Shown here in pieces: positions 49,450-61,382 of a DNA stretch of 64,000 bases (position 1 is the stretch's first letter; each line of letters starts with the position of its first letter). The translations under genes and the position numbers were made by a program. The notes under the pieces are model-generated. The model saw only the letters and a program-made list of their open reading frames with translations. It made no database searches and was not told the DNA's origin. Source of the DNA: Metarhizium brunneum (lineage: Eukaryota > Ascomycota > Sordariomycetes > Hypocreales > Clavicipitaceae); the NCBI RefSeq assembly GCF_013426205.1, contig NC_089423.1:496001-560000 (forward strand), written 5' to 3'.

Positions 49450-50312
49450 ATTGGCGAGTGCTGGCCGTGATTTTCTCGGCCGTCTATTTCTTTCTTTCGG
49501 GGTGCCGTGCTTTTTTCGGACCGGAATTTCATGGCATGCTCGCGGTCATGCAAGGTTGTTTCTCGGTTGGCAGAACGACATCTGCCGTGGGAGGAGTGCT
49601 GGGCGCATGTGAGCGTTGAGGAGGAGGGCTGAAAATATGTAGCCGAGGTGAGAGATGGTCGCCCTGGGTCAGTTTTAAATGCTTTGCCGTCGTGTAGTAA
49701 GCTGGTTGAACTAAAAGCTGACCGACGTCTTGGCAGTGCTGCATGGTCAGCTTTTGGCGTGGTCGGATATTTCCATTTTGGGAATCGTCAAGCCGTGCGG
49801 GTTGGAAGCCGTATGCGCCCGGACTGTAGGGTCACTGGTGCTCTGTATGCTCTGTTTCAGGTGGGCCTTGCTTACGTCCCGTGATCGGAGGTCACATGTG
49901 CAAGCCGGGCAAGTAATTGTCCTTGGATACGTTGAGCTTGATGTGTATCACGGACCTGAAGATGACAATTGTTGTAGAACGGCTTGAAGATCTGGTTGAA
50001 GCCTTGGGCGTCTGTGGCCTCAGGCCTTGAGGCTCATGGCTACATATGTACTTGTATAACCGAGACCCTTGCTTCCCCAAGGTTCTTCACAAAACCGAGG
50101 GTCTTTGATATTAAAGAGGACTATTGCAGTTTAATGGAGTTATTACTCAAGTCCTTCCAAGTCCCTGTCGCAGATGACAGAGCTGCACAGGCGCCATGGG
50201 CTCTATTCAAACTTTACATCGGTCTATATAGATTCTATTTGACGGACCTCCACTGTCTCGGGGCATTACCTAAACTCTGGAAACAAACCAGCCATCACCT
50301 GTCACTAGGCTC
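49450..50312. other. intergenic with a degenerate LTR-like trace
   Basis: At about 50060-50180, phrases such as gagggtctttgatattaaaga and caagtcc...ccctgtcgca resemble the 3' half of the solo LTRs at 27361 and 58215, but with many changes. Otherwise empty. Confidence 0.35.
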
Positions 50313-52198
50313 CTAAGTTTCCAGAACAGGGCCCTTGTAGTCCTTCTTAGCCCAAACCAAATAGTACACCGTGCTAAATAATACCAAGGACCCTGTAATC
50401 AGTATGCTAAAGTTCATGGTATCTGGCGTAACTTCTGAAGAGGGTGGCCAGAAGCTAAAAAATAAGATAATACTCAGGTAAACGCAAGTGATGACGTTGT
50501 TAATGATGCCCCCAACACCGGGAAGATGCCACGGCCCCCAAACCAGCTCCTTGCCCGTCGTCTCAGCCACAGCCGGAAGAGAAGACGGGTCAGGAATGCT
50601 GAAACCCGTAGTGCAGCGACGATACAAAAGCAAACCAGCGGCCATGAGGTACGATGAGTACAGAGAGGAAATGGCGAGAGAAACCAGAGCGTTGTAAGCG
50701 ACCTGCGAGCCGATGTTGATGAGCCCGAGAAGGCAGGAAATGGCGCTCGTGGTGAGAATGGCCCAAACGGGGACACAGGTAGTAGAGTCAACCTAGGTCG
50801 CACAAAAGAATTAGTCTTCACATGCAGGAAACTCAATGTCTTGCGCGCGCCTACTTTGGACAGAGTCCGCCAAAAGGGCAGGCCGCGGTCCCGGGCAAAG
50901 GCCCAGAACATGCGCGACGTGGTGGCAATGACGCCAATGACGGAGGCGAGAGTCATGAAAATGATGATGGAGGCCATGGCAGTGGTGCCCCTTCGCGAAC
51001 CCACGGCCTGGTAGAAGATTTCCATGAACGGATAGCCCGAGGGCGACGCCAAGGCGGCCTCAATGTCGGAGTTGCAAAAGGCCATGGCGATGATGATGGA
51101 AAGGCCGAGAGAACCATTAATCAGGATACTAATGATGATGGACCGCGGGACGACGAGCGACGGGTTTCGGACTTCTTCGCACATCTGTTTCGGTCGTGTT
51201 GGTGAGTGTTGTCGGCCGGGGGGGGGTCAAGACATGTCTGGCTTCAAACTCACATGAAACGTGCAATCGACACCTTTTGACCAAGGTCTTGATGAGCAAT
51301 GTGTACTATACAAAACGTACCGTCAACAGATTGGCATTGCCGGGGGGGAAACTCGTACCTGCAAACGAAAACACACTGCCCACGATGCCGACGAAGCTGG
51401 ACAAGGCCTGGGTGGACCAGTTGCCGCCGTTGTGGAACGTGGTAAAGACATCCTTCGCATTCCCGTGGGCGCCAAAGGTCCCCAGCGGGATGATGATGGC
51501 AAAGAAGCCGATGATGTGGACGACGAGCAGCATGCCCTCGAGCTTGGGGAGGTGCGTGCTCAGCACCGTGTTGCACAGCACGGCGAGGACGACGACCGCC
51601 CACAGCATCAGGGTGCCCTGGTACGGCTGCGGCGCGTAGCCGGCGTGGTTGAAGGCGACGAGGCCCTGGATCATGGTGCCGCTGAGGTATCCGACCGAGG
51701 CGCAGGCGCCCTGCCAGCCTCCTATCGTCAGCCAGCCGGTGATGTAGCTGAGGAACTTGGAGCAGCGGCGCGGCGCCAGCATGGCCACCCAGTGGTACTG
51801 GCCGCCCGAGGTGGGCGCGATGGAGAGCAGCTCCGAGAGGGTGCAGAAGACGCTGATGTTGCACAGCCAGACGATGAGGAAGCCCCAGATGAGGCCCGCG
51901 GAGCCGCCGTTGAGGAGGCCGGGCGCGAAGCTCATCAGCGTGCCCTCCCAGGTGATGAGGACGGCGCAGCTGAAGCCGACGGTCGAGAGGAAGCCAAAGT
52001 TGCGCTGTGAGCAGAGGGACAAGTCAGCCGGAGTTGCCTGGGAGCTGATGTTGCGCGGCACCGTACCCTGAGGACCGACTTCTTGCCCAGCCGGGCGAGC
52101 TGATGGCGGTCGTCGACGTCTTTTTGGGATGCCCGCGTCACCGAGGTCTTGCTCCCCGTCATGTCGTCGAGGGCGTAGCCCTCTCGTCGTAGACTCAT
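50313..52198 (-). CDS. amino acid/GABA-type permease, APC superfamily (535 aa)
   Basis: Five exons (52198-52067, 52004-51359, 51273-51254, 51184-50855, 50792-50313) give 535 aa. Exon 3 is a 20-nt micro-exon encoding VDCTFH, needed to join SVFSFAG to MCEEVRNPSLVVP in the canonical GxD..HMxEEVRN motif. It has about 12 membrane helices, an N-terminal RNFGFLSTVGFSC, SGGQYHWVAMLAP and SRMFWAFARDRGLP, typical of the fungal ACT family (GABA, choline and amino acid uptake). Plasma-membrane uptake is the expected role. The normally small residues of the microexon motif (GADSAAH-like) read GVDCTFH here. It is not obviously tied to the polyketide cluster. Confidence 0.88.
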
Positions 52199-52710
52199 TG
52201 TGGCATGGACTAGTATCCGGCGAGGCACACGGTGATGATGGTGGTGATGATGTGTTGGTGTTGTGGGTGTTGTTGTTGCTGTTGCTGCCACGACCGACGT
52301 TCAATTTGATGTTCTCTCCTGACCCGAGATCAGGAGCTACCCCATTGACTTACTCGCACATCAGTTTCGGCAGATTCAACACGTCGACGCTCCGACAGGG
52401 TCAAACCTGGTCCGAGGCCAGGGTTCATGGCACGAGCCGCATTAGCGCGCATGACGCATAACCCAGCCAACGCAGTTGGTCGACGACGATAAGCAGGGAT
52501 CAGGGGGGCACAGAGCCACGGCGCCCGTGGCCGGCTCGGCATCGAGACGACATGGTTGGCCGTTGTCGACTCGTCGCATGAAGCATTCAAGACGCCGGGC
52601 CAGGGTCACGACTGTTCCCTGACCAAGGAAGGGGGCTCCAACGCAGCGGAATGAGAGGACATGTCTGGTTGTACATACAATACAACATGATGCCATTGTG
52701 CTACATGTAT
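52199..52710. other. intergenic upstream of permease
   Basis: It contains a gtggtgatgatg/gttgttgttgct low-complexity run at 52230-52290, in the permease 5' leader. No gene is seen. Confidence 0.4.
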
Positions 52711-54179
52711 CTATGTATTCGCCCTGCTCGCACGAACCGGCGACTTGGCCTCAATGTCCACCTGCCAGGACTGCTGGACCAGGACCGTCTGGCTCGTGTG
52801 GCTGCGCCTGTCCCATCCCTCGGCGCTGACATCGCCCTGGTTCGCCGTGACGGTCGCCGTCGTGGCCGGCTTGGAGCTGGAGGCTTGAGCGGCGCGCGGA
52901 ATGCTCGTCAGCTCAATGTCGCCGCCGCGGCCCCCGTGCTTGCTGCTGTTCTGCGCCGACGCCGCGGCCGCGAACTTGCCGCTGCCGCTCCTGCTCTTGG
53001 CCCCCGTGTTCTGGGACGAGGCGTCGACGGCGAGCATGGCGCCCGACTGGAAGCTGTCGAGGAACGGCTTCAGGTACGGCACGCACGCCGTCACGATGCT
53101 CAGGCACTGCACCACCTGCGTCAGGATGGTCGGCAGGAACATGTTGAACGTGGCGTCGCTCTCGTCGTAGAGGCCGTGAAAGACGACCATGTGCGCGATG
53201 ATGGCGGGCGTGACTCTGGGGTCGTTGTTAATTTGAAGTAAATAAAATAAAAAGACGCTGCTGCGCGGCTGGGGTCCGGCAGACTCACAGGATGCGGCTC
53301 CCAAACACGCCTCCTACCAGCATCTTTTTGCGAAGCGGTAGCTGGAGCTGGAAGGAAATCGTAAACATGATGGCCACAATGGCAACGTCGGTCAGGATGT
53401 CTCCGATGGCGACGTATATCCAAAAGGCGGTCTGCACAGCCGTCAGTCAACATCGGTAGAGGACGCGGGGGATTTTCCCCCAAGCAGCAATACATACTCG
53501 CTGGAAACACTGGCCGGCAATGTAGTCCCACGGAATGGGCAGGTCGCACTGCAAGAGGGCGGGGACAATCGACGTAAAGGACCAGAGGATTATAAAGGAG
53601 CAGGTAATGAGGACGGTGCGTCTGTGATACAACGGCGCGAGCACCCAGAGCGTCGTGATGGCGGACAGTTTGGCCAGCGTCATGCTGGCAAGGAAGAGGG
53701 CATTGGCAGCATATTCGGCCTATTGACTCTGCGGTAAGCCCAGGGCCAGGCCCAAAAAATGACTGCAACATGAGAGTGCATCGTACCTTGAGAACATACG
53801 TAACCTGGTCGCCGCGCAGGTCACGCAGGTGTTGGCCGAGCCCGCGGTCTGCTTCCGCAACAACCACGGCAGACTGCGCAACCGCCAGGGCCTGTGAAGC
53901 ACCACCGCCAAATCCGCATCGTCAGCGCCGTGATGCGGCCTCGGGAACATTGAAACTCGGGGCGAGGGCGGCACTTACGGTTGCCGCCATGGCGAGCTGG
54001 TCGTCCAGGCCCAGCCTCCTGACGGTGAACCATTTCATCGAGATGCGCGTCAGGCAGGCCAGCAGCCCGACCACCATCAGGAACAGCGTCGCTGCCCTCA
54101 CCACCAGCGACCTGTTGTGCATGGACAGGTCATGAGGCCGCTCCATCATGCCGCTGCTGCGCACGGCATCAAGATGCAA
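52711..54179 (-). CDS. rhodopsin-domain (PTH11-like) seven-helix membrane protein (391 aa)
   Basis: Five exons (54179-53979, 53891-53787, 53719-53498, 53431-53289, 53215-52711) give 391 aa. The pattern RRLGLDDQLAMAAT (helix 1-2 loop), GLGQHLRDL, YAANALFLASMTLAKLSAI, GDILTDVAIVAIMFTI and KKMLVGGVFGSRIL is the fungal rhodopsin-like domain (Pth11-related, without the CFEM module). Seven helices are followed by a ~115-residue Ser/Ala-rich cytoplasmic tail. The spliced joins restore motif continuity. Start could be Met11, Met12 or Met20 instead of the first Met. Such proteins are candidate surface sensors, often expanded in hypocrealean pathogens; ligand unknown. Confidence 0.85.
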
Positions 54180-56357
54180 GACCCTTGGCCACGTGTGATC
54201 TCGATAACTTGGCTTGGCGGGTAGAAGTCTTGCCTTGGGCCGAGAAAAGGTCGTCGGAGTTTGTAAGGGTTACAATACGGAGTAGGCAGGACCTGGATTT
54301 CTTTTTTTTTTTTTCTCTCTTCTGTCCTCTTTGAGTAACAATGTACGGAGTACTGTCAATACAACAAAATCACCACCCCTTGTCGTGGCGTCCAACTGGG
54401 CTTGACGTCGGAACGTCAACCACCTTCTAGCGAGCTTCTCGCAACGCATAAACGGTGGCAAAGGCCCTGGTGGCAGAATTTCTCTTCTCCGCTGCCCCCC
54501 GAAAAGAGTCGAGTCAACTGGTCTAATTTGCTGTTTGGCCAGCCAATTCCTTTGGCAGGGAAGACTGGTCTGCAGGGCGCCAGAGCCCAGGCACGCCAGT
54601 CCCCCTTCAGCCAGGTCGCTGCCGATAGTTGCCAGGTGCAGTTAGAAGCTGCATGCAGTTTAATGCGAGTCGCCTGTTATTAAGGTTTCAATGTTCAATT
54701 TCTTTGAGACGCCAAGGCCCGTCCGTCCGCTTGGACTACGCACGCTGATCGTGAAACGCACACGCAATTCCCGCACAAACGGCTGACACGAAGAGCTGGG
54801 GTCGACACAACTAGCCAGGAGCAGCGAAGCTGGACGCTGGTTTGTTTTATATAGGTCCCGCCGGCTCGAGGCTTGTCAAGACTGGGTATCCCTTCTCTCT
54901 GGCCCTACAACCCGGGCTTTGAGGCAATGCCATCCCAAGTCACGGCAATAACAGGTCGCTGCCCTTTTTTTAGTGTTTTAACGTTATGCCATCTTCGCTC
55001 CCAACACGTGGTCTCGCTGAGAAGTGTGTAGAGAAGCCGAGTCAGGTCCCAGGGGCACTCGCCTCAGATGGAATAGATGGGGTTGGAACACGACGCCGGC
55101 TTCGGTTCCCGGCAAAGACCATATCCCAGCCGTGCATATACGATAACCCACTCGGCTGGTGGGCCTGGCTTCAATCGTGTTTCCAGGTTGTACATTAGCT
55201 TACCTGCGACGGTGGAATTCCATTGGTAAAGCCCCTGCGTCCAAGAAGCGGCGACATGCAGTCGAACTCTAGTTGGGTTGGGTGAAGAGGCACTGTCCGC
55301 TGCCTCGGGCCAAAGAGCGCCCTGGTGATTTCTAGAATCACGTCAAACGATATTCTGGCGTTATAAGCTCGACGCTACTTCCTCTGTCGCCCGTCGTCTG
55401 ACGTCCAGGGTCGGGCGTTGATAAAAATAGCCGCCCGGGGAGTCCTCGTGGCAGAATCTTGCCGGGGTCTGTTTGCACAGCCGAATCCGTGTATGGATCC
55501 GGTTGACTGAAACTTGGGAGCATGACGCCGAAATCAGATCTTGTTTTTCTGCCCAGTTCCCAACCCTGGCCCGCCATGTGTTGATAACTGATGCACGTAA
55601 TGACAGGCATCTGGTTACACGAACCCAAGGCCCGAGCATGCCTACCCGTTGGCGACTAGGTGGAAGAGCCGCATGGTTGCCAACGGGTGAGGTAAAGTTT
55701 TGCTAACCAACGCAAACTATGAGAGACTCGGTAGTTGGCCGTTGACAGGTTACCGACGAAAAGCACTTGTTTGTTTACCATGACCATCACCAGCGTCAGG
55801 TAGTTGGCTAGTTGTATAAATGCACGCCTCGCACATGCTGTTCCTGTTATATCGTGCGGTCGCTCTCGTGTGGCCGTTGACAAATCCGAACACATTCCGC
55901 GTCGCTTGCGTTTTGCCGAGCGTCCCAGCCCCATTATTGATCCCATTATCCCCAGAGGTAAGCTTATCGGCAAAAGTGGCACCTGGGGACTTTGCCATTT
56001 CTCTCTTATAGCCTTGCACCGGATTTCGTACAGAAAGTCTTGGGGTTAGGGTTGTACAAAACGCGAATAGCTCCGTAAATCGAGTCGTGGTCAAATGCAG
56101 CCAAGATGCCATTTTGCGCATTTTCTACATTCAAGTGCAAGAAAATATGACAGACCCGTCATTCATAGTTTTTTTAATTTTTAAAAACACAAATTAAAGT
56201 CCAAGTATCTCAGGCTGAGTGATGGATTGATTACCTGTCAATTGATGCTTGATTACCAAGAAATGACGAATAAACCCCGCCCTCAAAAACCCCAACTTCA
56301 ACCAGACTTCATATCCCCAACATCAGCCCATCGCAATCCCCACGGAGAAACCCAAAC
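54180..56357. other. 2.2-kb intergenic region
   Basis: It includes a poly-pyrimidine run at 54300-54320 and two ACGGAGTA words (near 54276 and 54344), the reverse complement of the ACTCCGT box seen in the second cluster. No gene is recognised. Confidence 0.45.
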
Positions 56358-56840
56358 ATGTCGCCCCGGGACGTAGTAGCAGCATCGGACTCCGTTCCGC
56401 TCTCCTACCGCCTCCTGCTCACCGTGGTCGAGCCGCTGTTTGCCGTCAGCGGCGCGATGCTGGTGCTCCTCGCGCCCGAGAGGTACCTGTCGACGGTGAC
56501 GCGCCACGGGGGCACGTTTGCCGCCGGGTCGACCTTCCTGTATACTTTGCTTGGGGGCGCCTGGCTGTACTTTGCGTTTGTCGAGGCCGTCGTGATGCGC
56601 GCCTGCGACGACGTGCGGCTCTGGCGGCTCTTGTGCGCCGGCATGCTGGTCAGCGATGTCGCCTTTTGCCACGCGGCCGCGCAGGCCGTCGGCGGCTGGA
56701 CGAGCTGGGCTGACCTGTCGGCCTGGATGCTGGACGATCATTTGGTGTTTTGGGCCACCGTGCCCTTCTTGGTCGTTCGTGTCTTGGTTGTTCTTGGCAT
56801 CGGCGTCGGACCGCGGGGCAAGGGTCCAAAGTCGGAGTAG
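56358..56840 (+). CDS. DUF7704-like four-helix membrane protein (160 aa)
   Basis: A single exon encodes 160 aa. LSYRLLLTVVEPLFAVSGAMLVLLAPERYL at the start and a four-helix layout (about residues 18-40, 57-80, 90-112, 130-152) match the short fungal membrane proteins grouped under DUF7704. WMLDDHLVFWATVPFLVVRVLVVLGI forms the last helix. The role of the family is unknown. The gene stands alone between long gene-free stretches. Confidence 0.75.
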   Translation: MSPRDVVAASDSVPLSYRLLLTVVEPLFAVSGAMLVLLAPERYLSTVTRHGGTFAAGSTFLYTLLGGAWLYFAFVEAVVMRACDDVRLWRLLCAGMLVSDVAFCHAAAQAVGGWTSWADLSAWMLDDHLVFWATVPFLVVRVLVVLGIGVGPRGKGPKSE

Positions 56841-58032
56841 ATGAGGGGATGGGAACGGGGGAGATGTCGAGGTGCTGGTTCTTATTGGAATCTATCGGTC
56901 ACGTATTGACATGGGATGAGCTTCTGCAAGTCGTCGCGATGAGGGCGATGCCACCTTGTTGGTTTGCGCTTACTGTCTTTGTTTAGGTACTGGTTTACAT
57001 GCATTTTTACTCCCAAGCAAAGCGTAAGAAGGGTACTGCAAGTTGACAGTGTGGATCGACATGAATACTCAGCGCTTAGCAATGCCCGTGGTGATTGATG
57101 ATGTTAAATCTACCACTGGAGAGAACTTGGAGCTACGTCAGCTCTTATGCTGCCCAAAGAGTACTCTTGGCTTCTAGTCTCCGAGCTTCCTTGCTTGCCA
57201 TTTGTTATCCTAGCTCTTTGTAGGCATTTACGCCGCCCTGACTCGTGTCATGTTATTGTTCTAGCCACCAAGAGGGATTGTCAGGGCGGTTAGTCTAAAA
57301 GCAGAAGAGCTAGGTCATCAAGTGTAAACCATGACTCGGTCAAGAGATGCTATGGTGAGCCTATTGGACTGCACTACATATTTCATCGCAACAGCGCCCT
57401 GGGAAGCTTTTAGTAACAATCTCACCCTTCGTGCGGAGTATTCCTTGTTTTTCAGATTCAGACCCTCCGCAGCAGCAGACTCCACCAAAACTTCTCGACA
57501 AAATAGCGCTCTAGGTCGAATGCTTGAAACCAGAAGAAAAATAAAGGAACAGTCCCGAATATCTCTTATGCGAGAATATACAGTGCACTTCCGGAACTAG
57601 TTTCATGTATGACTTGGTAGGCGGCCAAAAACCAATATAGAGGTTTTCATCGGAATCGGCAGGCCAACCTTGTACTATATTCGAGCAAAACGACATCGTC
57701 GATCTCATCGGATACAATATACAAGAGCAAGTATACGAGTCAGCTCGTGTGATGCGGGTGCGGATTACCACACTACACGGTGCGGCAAGGGTTATCATCC
57801 ATCTTGGACATGATTGCGTTTGAGAACCGAGAACGGCAAAACAGGGCCATACTCTATGAGACGTTTACGTTGGTATTGAAATATGCACCTTCTACATCCC
57901 ACGAGCATGGACCAAGTATATAAAGTAGGCCCTGGTAGGTTGCTGAATCTCGAAAAACAGACACAGGCCTCACATTCTCATCAACTTTAGCCTACATATC
58001 AGACATGTATACTACTTTTCATTCCGTTCAAT
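56841..58032. other. 1.2-kb intergenic region
   Basis: A TATATAAAG box at 57917-57925 precedes the secreted-protein pseudogene by about 110 bp. An open frame at 57331-57600 has no recognisable content. Confidence 0.4.
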
Positions 58033-59038
58033 ATGTGTTTCCTCAAGGGGGCTTTCACATTCGCGGCCTTTTCGGCCCTGGCTGCCAGCATCCTCGGTGT
58101 CCCTCTTGAGACGAGCACTATTGTCGATTATGATAGTAAGCTTGTTGGATGCTCTCTTGTGCCACAGTAAGCCTAGATAGGGGCATGTTGAGAATCCAGC
58201 CTTGACTGCTTGCTTGTCACACGGAAATGGCGTTGGTTACACAAGGGCTACGGTCACGGGATTAGGGCAAAAGGTCCTCACCGACTTCTTGTATTTAAAG
58301 ACGTCTTTGGCGACCGAGGCCTTGAGGAAAACCAAGGACCTTTGATACCAAAGACTGTTATTAGATGAATTGAGTAAATGCTCCCAGCCTCTAGCCCTTG
58401 TCACATTACTAATATGCTAATCATCTATTAGAGGGTGACTTGGCACGACATGCCGTCGACGTGGGCGGCCTAGACGAGCATCTTGCCGACCTGAGCCTTC
58501 CCATCGACGCCAGACATGACTCCCGCCTGGTCGAGAGACAGGTTCAAACGCCTCCCACAAGAAAGGACATGAAAGTCTACTTGGTCAATCTCGAAAAGCA
58601 GCCAGCATACTCCGGTTGCACCCAGAAACTTGTTTTCTGGTCTGGTGTGACTGAGGGCCAAGCCAGGTCTTTTGCGACCAAAAATAAGCGATTCACAGTA
58701 GGCATGTTAATTCAGCCCAAGACAGACTAGGACATGTAAAAGAAGCCCAAGTCCGAGGGCGGCTACTGAACGGACTGGGCAGAGACGTTCAAAATGTTCT
58801 GGGACACCATCTCCAAGGTCATGGCCGAGCTAGCCTAGGGCGACGTGTACGGCTACTTCACTGAGCGGGCGGTCGAGCAGAAGGATCTTAAAGAGTGCCA
58901 GGTGGTCTGGTGCAGGATCGAAAAGTCGATTGTCGTCCAGTCCCGCAAGGGCAAGCAGGTCACCAGTGTCGCGAAGTACGTCCTCTACAAGGACAGGTCC
59001 ACGAAGCATGGTGGCTTGATCAAGACTATTGCCGCATA
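58033..59038 (+). pseudogene. decayed secreted-protein gene with four in-frame stops and a solo LTR in its intron
   Basis: Exon 1 (58033-58135) encodes a signal peptide (FLKGAFTFAAFSALAASILG). A 296-bp intron (58136-58431) carries the solo LTR. Exon 2 starts at 58432 and reads GDLARHAVDVGGLDEHLADL, then stops at TAG 58728-58730. The same frame continues with coherent sequence (TDWAETFKMFWDTISKV, GDVYGYFTERAVEQKD, IEKSIVVQSRKGKQ) to 59038, broken by TAG, TAA, TGA and TAG. Each stop is one C-to-T change from a Gln or Arg codon, and there is no frameshift. I read it as a secreted protein of unknown family lost by nonsense mutation. A functional ~132-aa protein ending at the first stop is the alternative. 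Confidence 0.65.
58210..58410. mobile_element. solo LTR inside an intron, near-perfect 5-bp target duplication
   Basis: The element 58215-58405 (191 bp) begins TGTCACACGG and ends CCCTTGTCACA, flanked by TTGCT (58210-58214) and TTACT (58406-58410), one transition apart. It aligns along its length with 27361-27558. Without it the host intron would be about 100 bp. Confidence 0.78.
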
Positions 59039-59721
59039 AATCGGTGCGCTGGGCGGGAATTGGCCGCAAAGCTGGCTCTGACACCTGCACGGCGTGACGG
59101 AGACTGAGGAATCGGCGAGGATCTTGCTGCTGAGGCGAGGGTGCACTAGTCTGCCTTTTCACAGTTTCATTTCTGCTTGCTTTGTTAGTCTACATAGGTA
59201 GCAGCTCTTTTATACAGTAGTCGCGGCCGCCTAGATGGTTCTCAATATATCCGCTGTGGCGGCTACATGCTGCTCTACATGACTCGCTTGTTGCTTGCTG
59301 TCTGAGCATGACTTCCCAAAACGAGCGGAATTGTAAATTCCAGCAGAAAACGTAACTTGTGTGAATTCCTTTTCTTGCCTGCTGGGCGGTCTTCCGGTCC
59401 CGGCCGGCCGGGGCTCGGGGAAGTGGAGTGCCGCACCGGGCCTAGCCGGAGGGCGAGCCTTCGATAACCATGTTGATATCAGGAGATGCTATTGTATTAT
59501 GCAGGCTGCCCCCCTCTCAGCGCTGGCGTGTCTGGCGACAAGCAGCCCGTGGTCACCCTTATATTCAAGACATGCGCACACCCCGGCGTGCTGGGTTATG
59601 CGCGTGACTCGCCGCCTCAAACCCGGCCACCTCCCCTCCCCCCAAGTCGTCAAAGAAACCCGCGCCCGTACCAACTCACACCCAACCCGTATATTGTTAG
59701 CCACCTCTATGTAACGCCATT
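59039..59721. other. intergenic region
   Basis: No gene or repeat is recognised; the ankyrin gene promoter is expected here. Confidence 0.4.
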
Positions 59722-60678
59722 ATGGGCATCATGAGCAACGGACACGGGTCTCCCTCCCAGTCACGCAAATTGGAAGAGCAAGCCCAGAAGCTTGTCGAGG
59801 CATCCTCTGCCGGCGATATCCCCCATCTGGAAGCATTGCTCGAGGCGGTGCAGGACTTGAACCGGGACCCGGCCCATCTCCCCACAGACGGCTTCCTTCT
59901 CCAGACTGCCGCCAGGCAAGGCCAGGCCGAGTGCATTCGCTTTCTTTTCGAGCGCCTCCCCGGCTGTGTAGCCCGGCCGAACAAGCGCTGGGATCCCGTC
60001 CTGCCAGACGGATACAGCTACACTGACATTCCCGACAAGTGGCACGTCTACAAAGACGGCGTTATCCACGAGGCTATTGGCGGCAAGGACCCTGTCGGGC
60101 TCTTCCGCGTCTTTTTCAACTACGGCATGAACCCCAATGTCGGCTTGGGCTACGCCGGCTCGCCCCTGGCCCAGGCCGTCTCCAGCAACCAGCTCCCGCT
60201 CACGGAATACTTGCTCGCCAGGGGCGCCGACCCCAACGGCACCTACATGTCCAGCAGGCTTTTAGGCGTGGCAGCGAGGCAGCCGACCGACGACGTGCTG
60301 CGCGCCCTCGTCGCACACGGAGCGCTGGTGCTGGGATCGCAGGCCCTTCAGCAGGCTGCGCACTATTGGCGAGCTCGCACCGCGGAGACGCTCCTGAGGC
60401 ACGGCGCCGATATCAACGAGGTGTTTGCCAGGGAAGAGTATGACGACAGCATGCAGCTCGTCCGGGTGCCGTTGGGCTGTGCGCTGCACTTTGCCGTCGA
60501 GGGCGGCATGCGCGGCGGCGGCCCGGCTGAGCAGAGCGACTTTGTGCGGTTTTTACTTGGGCGAGGGGCGAGGACGGATTTGGTCAACGATCGGGGGGAG
60601 ACGCCGGTGCAGATGGCTGAGCGTCTGGGCAAGACGAGCATTATTGACGTTATTCAATCGCGGGGCGTGGATGGGTAG
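59722..60678 (+). CDS. ankyrin-repeat protein (318 aa)
   Basis: A single exon encodes 318 aa. Repeats of the A-A-x-x-G-x-x-x-x-v-x-x-L-L form are visible: LVEASSAGDIPHLEALLEA, LLQTAARQGQAECIRFLFE, SPLAQAVSSNQLPLTEYLLARGADPNG, LGVAARQPTDDVLRALVAHGA, AETLLRHGADINEV and DFVRFLLGRGARTDL...GETPVQMAERLG. About six to seven repeats cover most of the protein, with a degenerate Trp-rich insertion around residues 95-125. There is no signal peptide or other domain. It is a protein-interaction scaffold; partner unknown. Met5 is an alternative start. Confidence 0.82.
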   Translation: MGIMSNGHGSPSQSRKLEEQAQKLVEASSAGDIPHLEALLEAVQDLNRDPAHLPTDGFLLQTAARQGQAECIRFLFERLPGCVARPNKRWDPVLPDGYSYTDIPDKWHVYKDGVIHEAIGGKDPVGLFRVFFNYGMNPNVGLGYAGSPLAQAVSSNQLPLTEYLLARGADPNGTYMSSRLLGVAARQPTDDVLRALVAHGALVLGSQALQQAAHYWRARTAETLLRHGADINEVFAREEYDDSMQLVRVPLGCALHFAVEGGMRGGGPAEQSDFVRFLLGRGARTDLVNDRGETPVQMAERLGKTSIIDVIQSRGVDG

Positions 60679-61382
60679 ACGAGCATGAGACCGGCATGGG
60701 AGCCCGTCGTGTATCGCGAGATAGCTAGCTGTAGCTCAAGTTGAACACGACTTGCTTTGTCGTGCAAAAGGGCTACCCAATGCTTTGTGCAGACGGTTAG
60801 AAGGGCTCGCTTAGCCGGTTGGCCAGCTATGCTGTTGAGATTGTCCTGCTGTGAACCCACGGGCCGGGTATGAGTTGATGTACTAGGAACTCATTTTCAG
60901 TGCGGTTGTTTCTTGGTGGCACAGCGTATTGTGGCCCATGATCGTCTCCCCGTGTGACCCTTTATACGGATCGTGTGGCACGGAAGCGTTACTCGGTTCT
61001 CATCGTTCCGATGCAAGAGGGTTGGCTGGTTTGTTCCCGGTGCTTTGTGCATCGTCGGTGAAGTCATGGCCTGCCGTCGAGCTTTTTGGGAAGACGTCAC
61101 ACATGTAGGTGTAACCTCGGTGAAGTCACCGCCTGTCCTCCAGCTTTAGGCAAGATGCCATGGGTGCAGATGGGCACGGGAAGCAACAGACGAGTTGGGC
61201 CAAGTTGCAACGCACATGTTGAACATAAATACTGTGTGAATCCCGACTGAATCGCAAGACTTGTTCACTTCACAACACTACAAGTCTACAACACGAGTGC
61301 TGCTACCCAAGGCTTTCAACCTGATATCAAGAAACTTGCCCCTCTACTTCCATCTCTTGGTCACATCGGCGCCACCTACACC
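60679..61382. other. intergenic region
   Basis: It contains two similar phrases around 61055-61155 (cggtgaagtca followed by cctgccgtc or cctgtcctc and agctttt or agcttta), a short direct duplication. The promoter of the Vps62-like gene is expected here. Confidence 0.4.

Noticed and set aside
50040..50180. Third solo LTR copy
   Set aside because: Only scattered phrases match; ends and target duplication cannot be defined, so it is noted as a trace only.
51261..52010. 249-codon plus-strand open frame over the permease
   Set aside because: Antisense to conserved permease helices; composition highly charged with no motif.
57331..57600. 89-codon plus-strand frame as a gene
   Set aside because: No domain, no signal peptide, random-looking composition.
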